Below are positions 51,509-52,893 of a stretch of DNA of 52,893 bases, in pieces; positions within the stretch are counted from its first letter, which is position 1; every line of letters starts with the position of its first letter. Made by a program: the position numbers and the translations under genes. This stretch comes from Lachnospiraceae bacterium G41 (GTDB lineage Bacteria > Bacillota > Clostridia > Lachnospirales > Lachnospiraceae). Under the pieces are notes generated by a model, which was not told the origin of the DNA, did not search any database, and saw only the letters and a program-made list of their open reading frames with translations. The stretch spans positions 1-52,893 of the forward strand of contig FNEU01000004.1 of assembly GCA_900100245.1 (NCBI GenBank). Reading direction: 5' to 3'.

Positions 51509-51894
51509 TTACGTGCGAAACAGTGTCTTTATTTGAAACGCTCGTAAAAGAGTTCGCCTTTGGTCGTGATACTACAAGCGGAAAACAAGAGAAGTCTAAA
51601 ACGCACGTAGTACAACTAAGTCGCAGGAGCAAAACTACGCGCAAAAAGCAAGAGAGGAATAGAACGCACGTAGTATAACGAAGTCGCAGGAGCAAAACTA
51701 CGCGCAAAAAGCAAGAGAAGTTAAATACGCGCGTAGGAAAACGAGTCCGCATGTAAAATACTACGCGCAAATAACAAGAGAAGATATAAACGCTCGTAGT
51801 ATAACGAAGCAGCCAGCGCAAATCTACGCGCAAATAACAAGAGAAGTCCCAAACGCGCGTAAGAAAGTAGAACCATAGATAAAATACTACGCGC
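51509..51894 (+). repeat. tandem array 2 (upstream part): inverted-repeat units, 63-bp period
   Basis: The arm ACTACGCGC or a close variant begins at 51571, 51634, 51697, 51760, 51823 and 51886, an exact 63-base spacing, after a first variant unit TTACGTGCG at 51509. Each is followed by a purine-rich loop (AAAAAGCAAGAGAAG-like) and the complementary arm (ACGCGCGTAGT-like) about 30 bases later. In the first unit both arms change together (TTACG with CGTAA). The last arm (51886-51894) is unpaired and runs straight into the AAAGGAGG of the gene at 51927. Confidence 0.92.
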
Positions 51895-51926
51895 GAAAAA
51901 CAAAAGAAGAAGAAAAAGGAGGTAAC

Positions 51927-52724
51927 ATGGAAAACTATAATGAAAAACTAAAAGCTCAAATTAAGGAAATTGATGACCTGATAGCGAAATCAAACAAGAA
52001 TTTGTCTAAACTTCAAAACGCTCCAAATCGCAAAGTAAGAGTGGGTAAGAGTAACGGAAGCTACCAGTATTATTGGGTTGATGAGAAGACTCAAAAAAGG
52101 GTATATGTTCCAAAATCCAAACTGGAAGATTTGAGAAAAACTGTTCAGCGCGATTATGAGAAAAAAGTAAACAAGAAACTAAAAACACTGAGGAGAAGAC
52201 TGTCTGATTTCATAAGAATATTTGATGTTGACCAAATAGAAAGTGTTTATACCAATCTTTCAGCAGCAAGAAAAAAGCTTGTAATGCCAATAGTTGAAAC
52301 AAAAGAAGATTTCATAAAAAGGTGGAAAAGCGTCCAATATGAGCCAATGCCTATCGAAGAAAATACAGAATTTGTTACTGCGAACGGAGTCAAAGTCAGA
52401 TCAAAATCTGAACTAATAATTGCCAACATGCTGGAACAAAACGGAGTCAGCTATCGATACGAATATCCATTAACACTACGCGGGTTAGGAACAGTTCGCC
52501 CGGATTTCTTTTGCCTGAATGAAAGGACCGGAAAAGAGTATATTTGGGAGCATTTTGGAATGATGGATAACATTGCGTATGCCAACAGGAACATTAGCAA
52601 GATTCAAACCTATGAGCAAAACGGCTTCCTTGCAGGGAAAAACATGATTATGACCTTCGAAGCATCTGCAACACCGCTTAACTCGTCTTCGGTAATGCGT
52701 ATGATAGAAGAATATTTATCATAA
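51927..52724 (+). CDS. PD-(D/E)XK nuclease-like protein associated with repeat array 2
   Basis: Predicted 265 residues, collinear without gaps with the protein at 48462. The putative active-site residues E162, D193, E208 and H209 are conserved, as is the sequence from about residue 155 to the end. The most different stretch is 36-69, which here is basic and rich in Lys, Val and Tyr (beta-hairpin-like) and may give binding specificity. AAGGAGG gives strong translation. Repeat units of the same array lie on both sides, so the gene sits inside the array. Function unknown; hairpin DNA or RNA binding is the working idea. Confidence 0.8.
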   Translation: MENYNEKLKAQIKEIDDLIAKSNKNLSKLQNAPNRKVRVGKSNGSYQYYWVDEKTQKRVYVPKSKLEDLRKTVQRDYEKKVNKKLKTLRRRLSDFIRIFDVDQIESVYTNLSAARKKLVMPIVETKEDFIKRWKSVQYEPMPIEENTEFVTANGVKVRSKSELIIANMLEQNGVSYRYEYPLTLRGLGTVRPDFFCLNERTGKEYIWEHFGMMDNIAYANRNISKIQTYEQNGFLAGKNMIMTFEASATPLNSSSVMRMIEEYLS

Positions 52725-52893
52725 AAGAAACATATTAGCGCATTATTCTTATGATGCACTACGAGATAAAAACAAGAGAAGAAAAAAACGCGCGTAGGAT
52801 AAAGAGAAGGCAATCGCAATGCTACGCGCGAAAAGCAAGAGAAGATATAAACGCTCGTACTATAACTAAGCAGCTAGCGCAAACTTACGCGCG
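52725..52893 (+). repeat. tandem array 2 (downstream part), running off the window
   Basis: The 63-base periodic arms resume after the gene at 52758 (ACTACGAGA), 52821 (GCTACGCGC) and about 52884 (CTTACGCGC), with complementary arms at 52788 and 52851. The purine-rich loop AACAAGAGAAG is kept. The array continues beyond the end of the sequence. Confidence 0.88.

Noticed and set aside
51509-52893. CRISPR array
   Set aside because: Period is regular, but linkers are related to each other and arms vary; the pattern is a tandem repeat of hairpins rather than identical repeats with unique spacers.

Overview
The window reads as a chromosome segment from a low-GC Gram-positive anaerobe, most likely a member of the Lachnospiraceae or a close Clostridia relative. 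Supporting content: rrn plus tRNA cluster, RicT/YaaT and holB gene order, class 1B pyrK-pyrD, a ferredoxin-dependent 2-ketoacid oxidoreductase, a shared MsmK/UgpC-type ATPase, a Gram-positive RND pump, and REP-like hairpins typical of Firmicutes. No species call is made.

Layout. 1-848: 3' end of 23S rRNA, then tRNA-Asp, Val, Tyr, fMet and Phe and a terminator, with no 5S gene. 1071-6068: small membrane protein, then an RND efflux pump and its TetR repressor with an obvious operator. 6180-11444: DegV protein, guanylate-kinase-like protein, holB, ricT, tRNA methyltransferase, rsmI. 11578-17993: acyl carrier protein, DUF1846, AIM24-like, AlaX-like editing protein, metG, GNAT. 18212-22266: MsmK-type ATPase, XRE-membrane protein, aconitase. 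22267-22895: long non-coding stretch with a candidate small RNA. 22896-31370: ddl, an unusual MurF fused to a membrane anchor and extracellular domain, pyrC, pyrK, pyrD, and an IspE-DUF1934 fusion. 31662-40987: XRE antitoxin-like regulator, a membrane protein on the minus strand, a P-loop ATPase with the four-gene VOR/KOR operon, cupin regulator plus acyl-CoA synthetase, membrane FKBP/trigger-factor-like isomerase, and a GMP synthase ATPase subunit lacking its glutaminase.

The segment from 40987 to the end looks accessory. The last codons of guaA recur at 42277-42303 (same eight residues plus stop, differing only at third codon positions) and at 47745-47762 (18 identical bases). This is the signature of tandem integration at the guaA 3' end. 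The two modules so bounded carry a CPBP membrane protease and a two-component system with a BceAB-like ABC transporter, both plausible peptide-antibiotic or bacteriocin defence cargo. No integrase is visible.

The most interesting system lies at 47926-52893: two paralogous 265-residue proteins with a PD-(D/E)XK-like nuclease signature. Each is preceded by a near-consensus promoter, a shared leader with a small hairpin, and a tandem array of inverted-repeat units with an exact 62-bp (array 1) or 63-bp (array 2) period. The second array resumes after its gene and runs off the window. Stem sequences differ between arrays but keep their pairing and a purine-rich loop, and the two proteins differ most at residues 36-69. 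I know of no described system of this form. Esterase and lipoprotein genes sit between the two loci.
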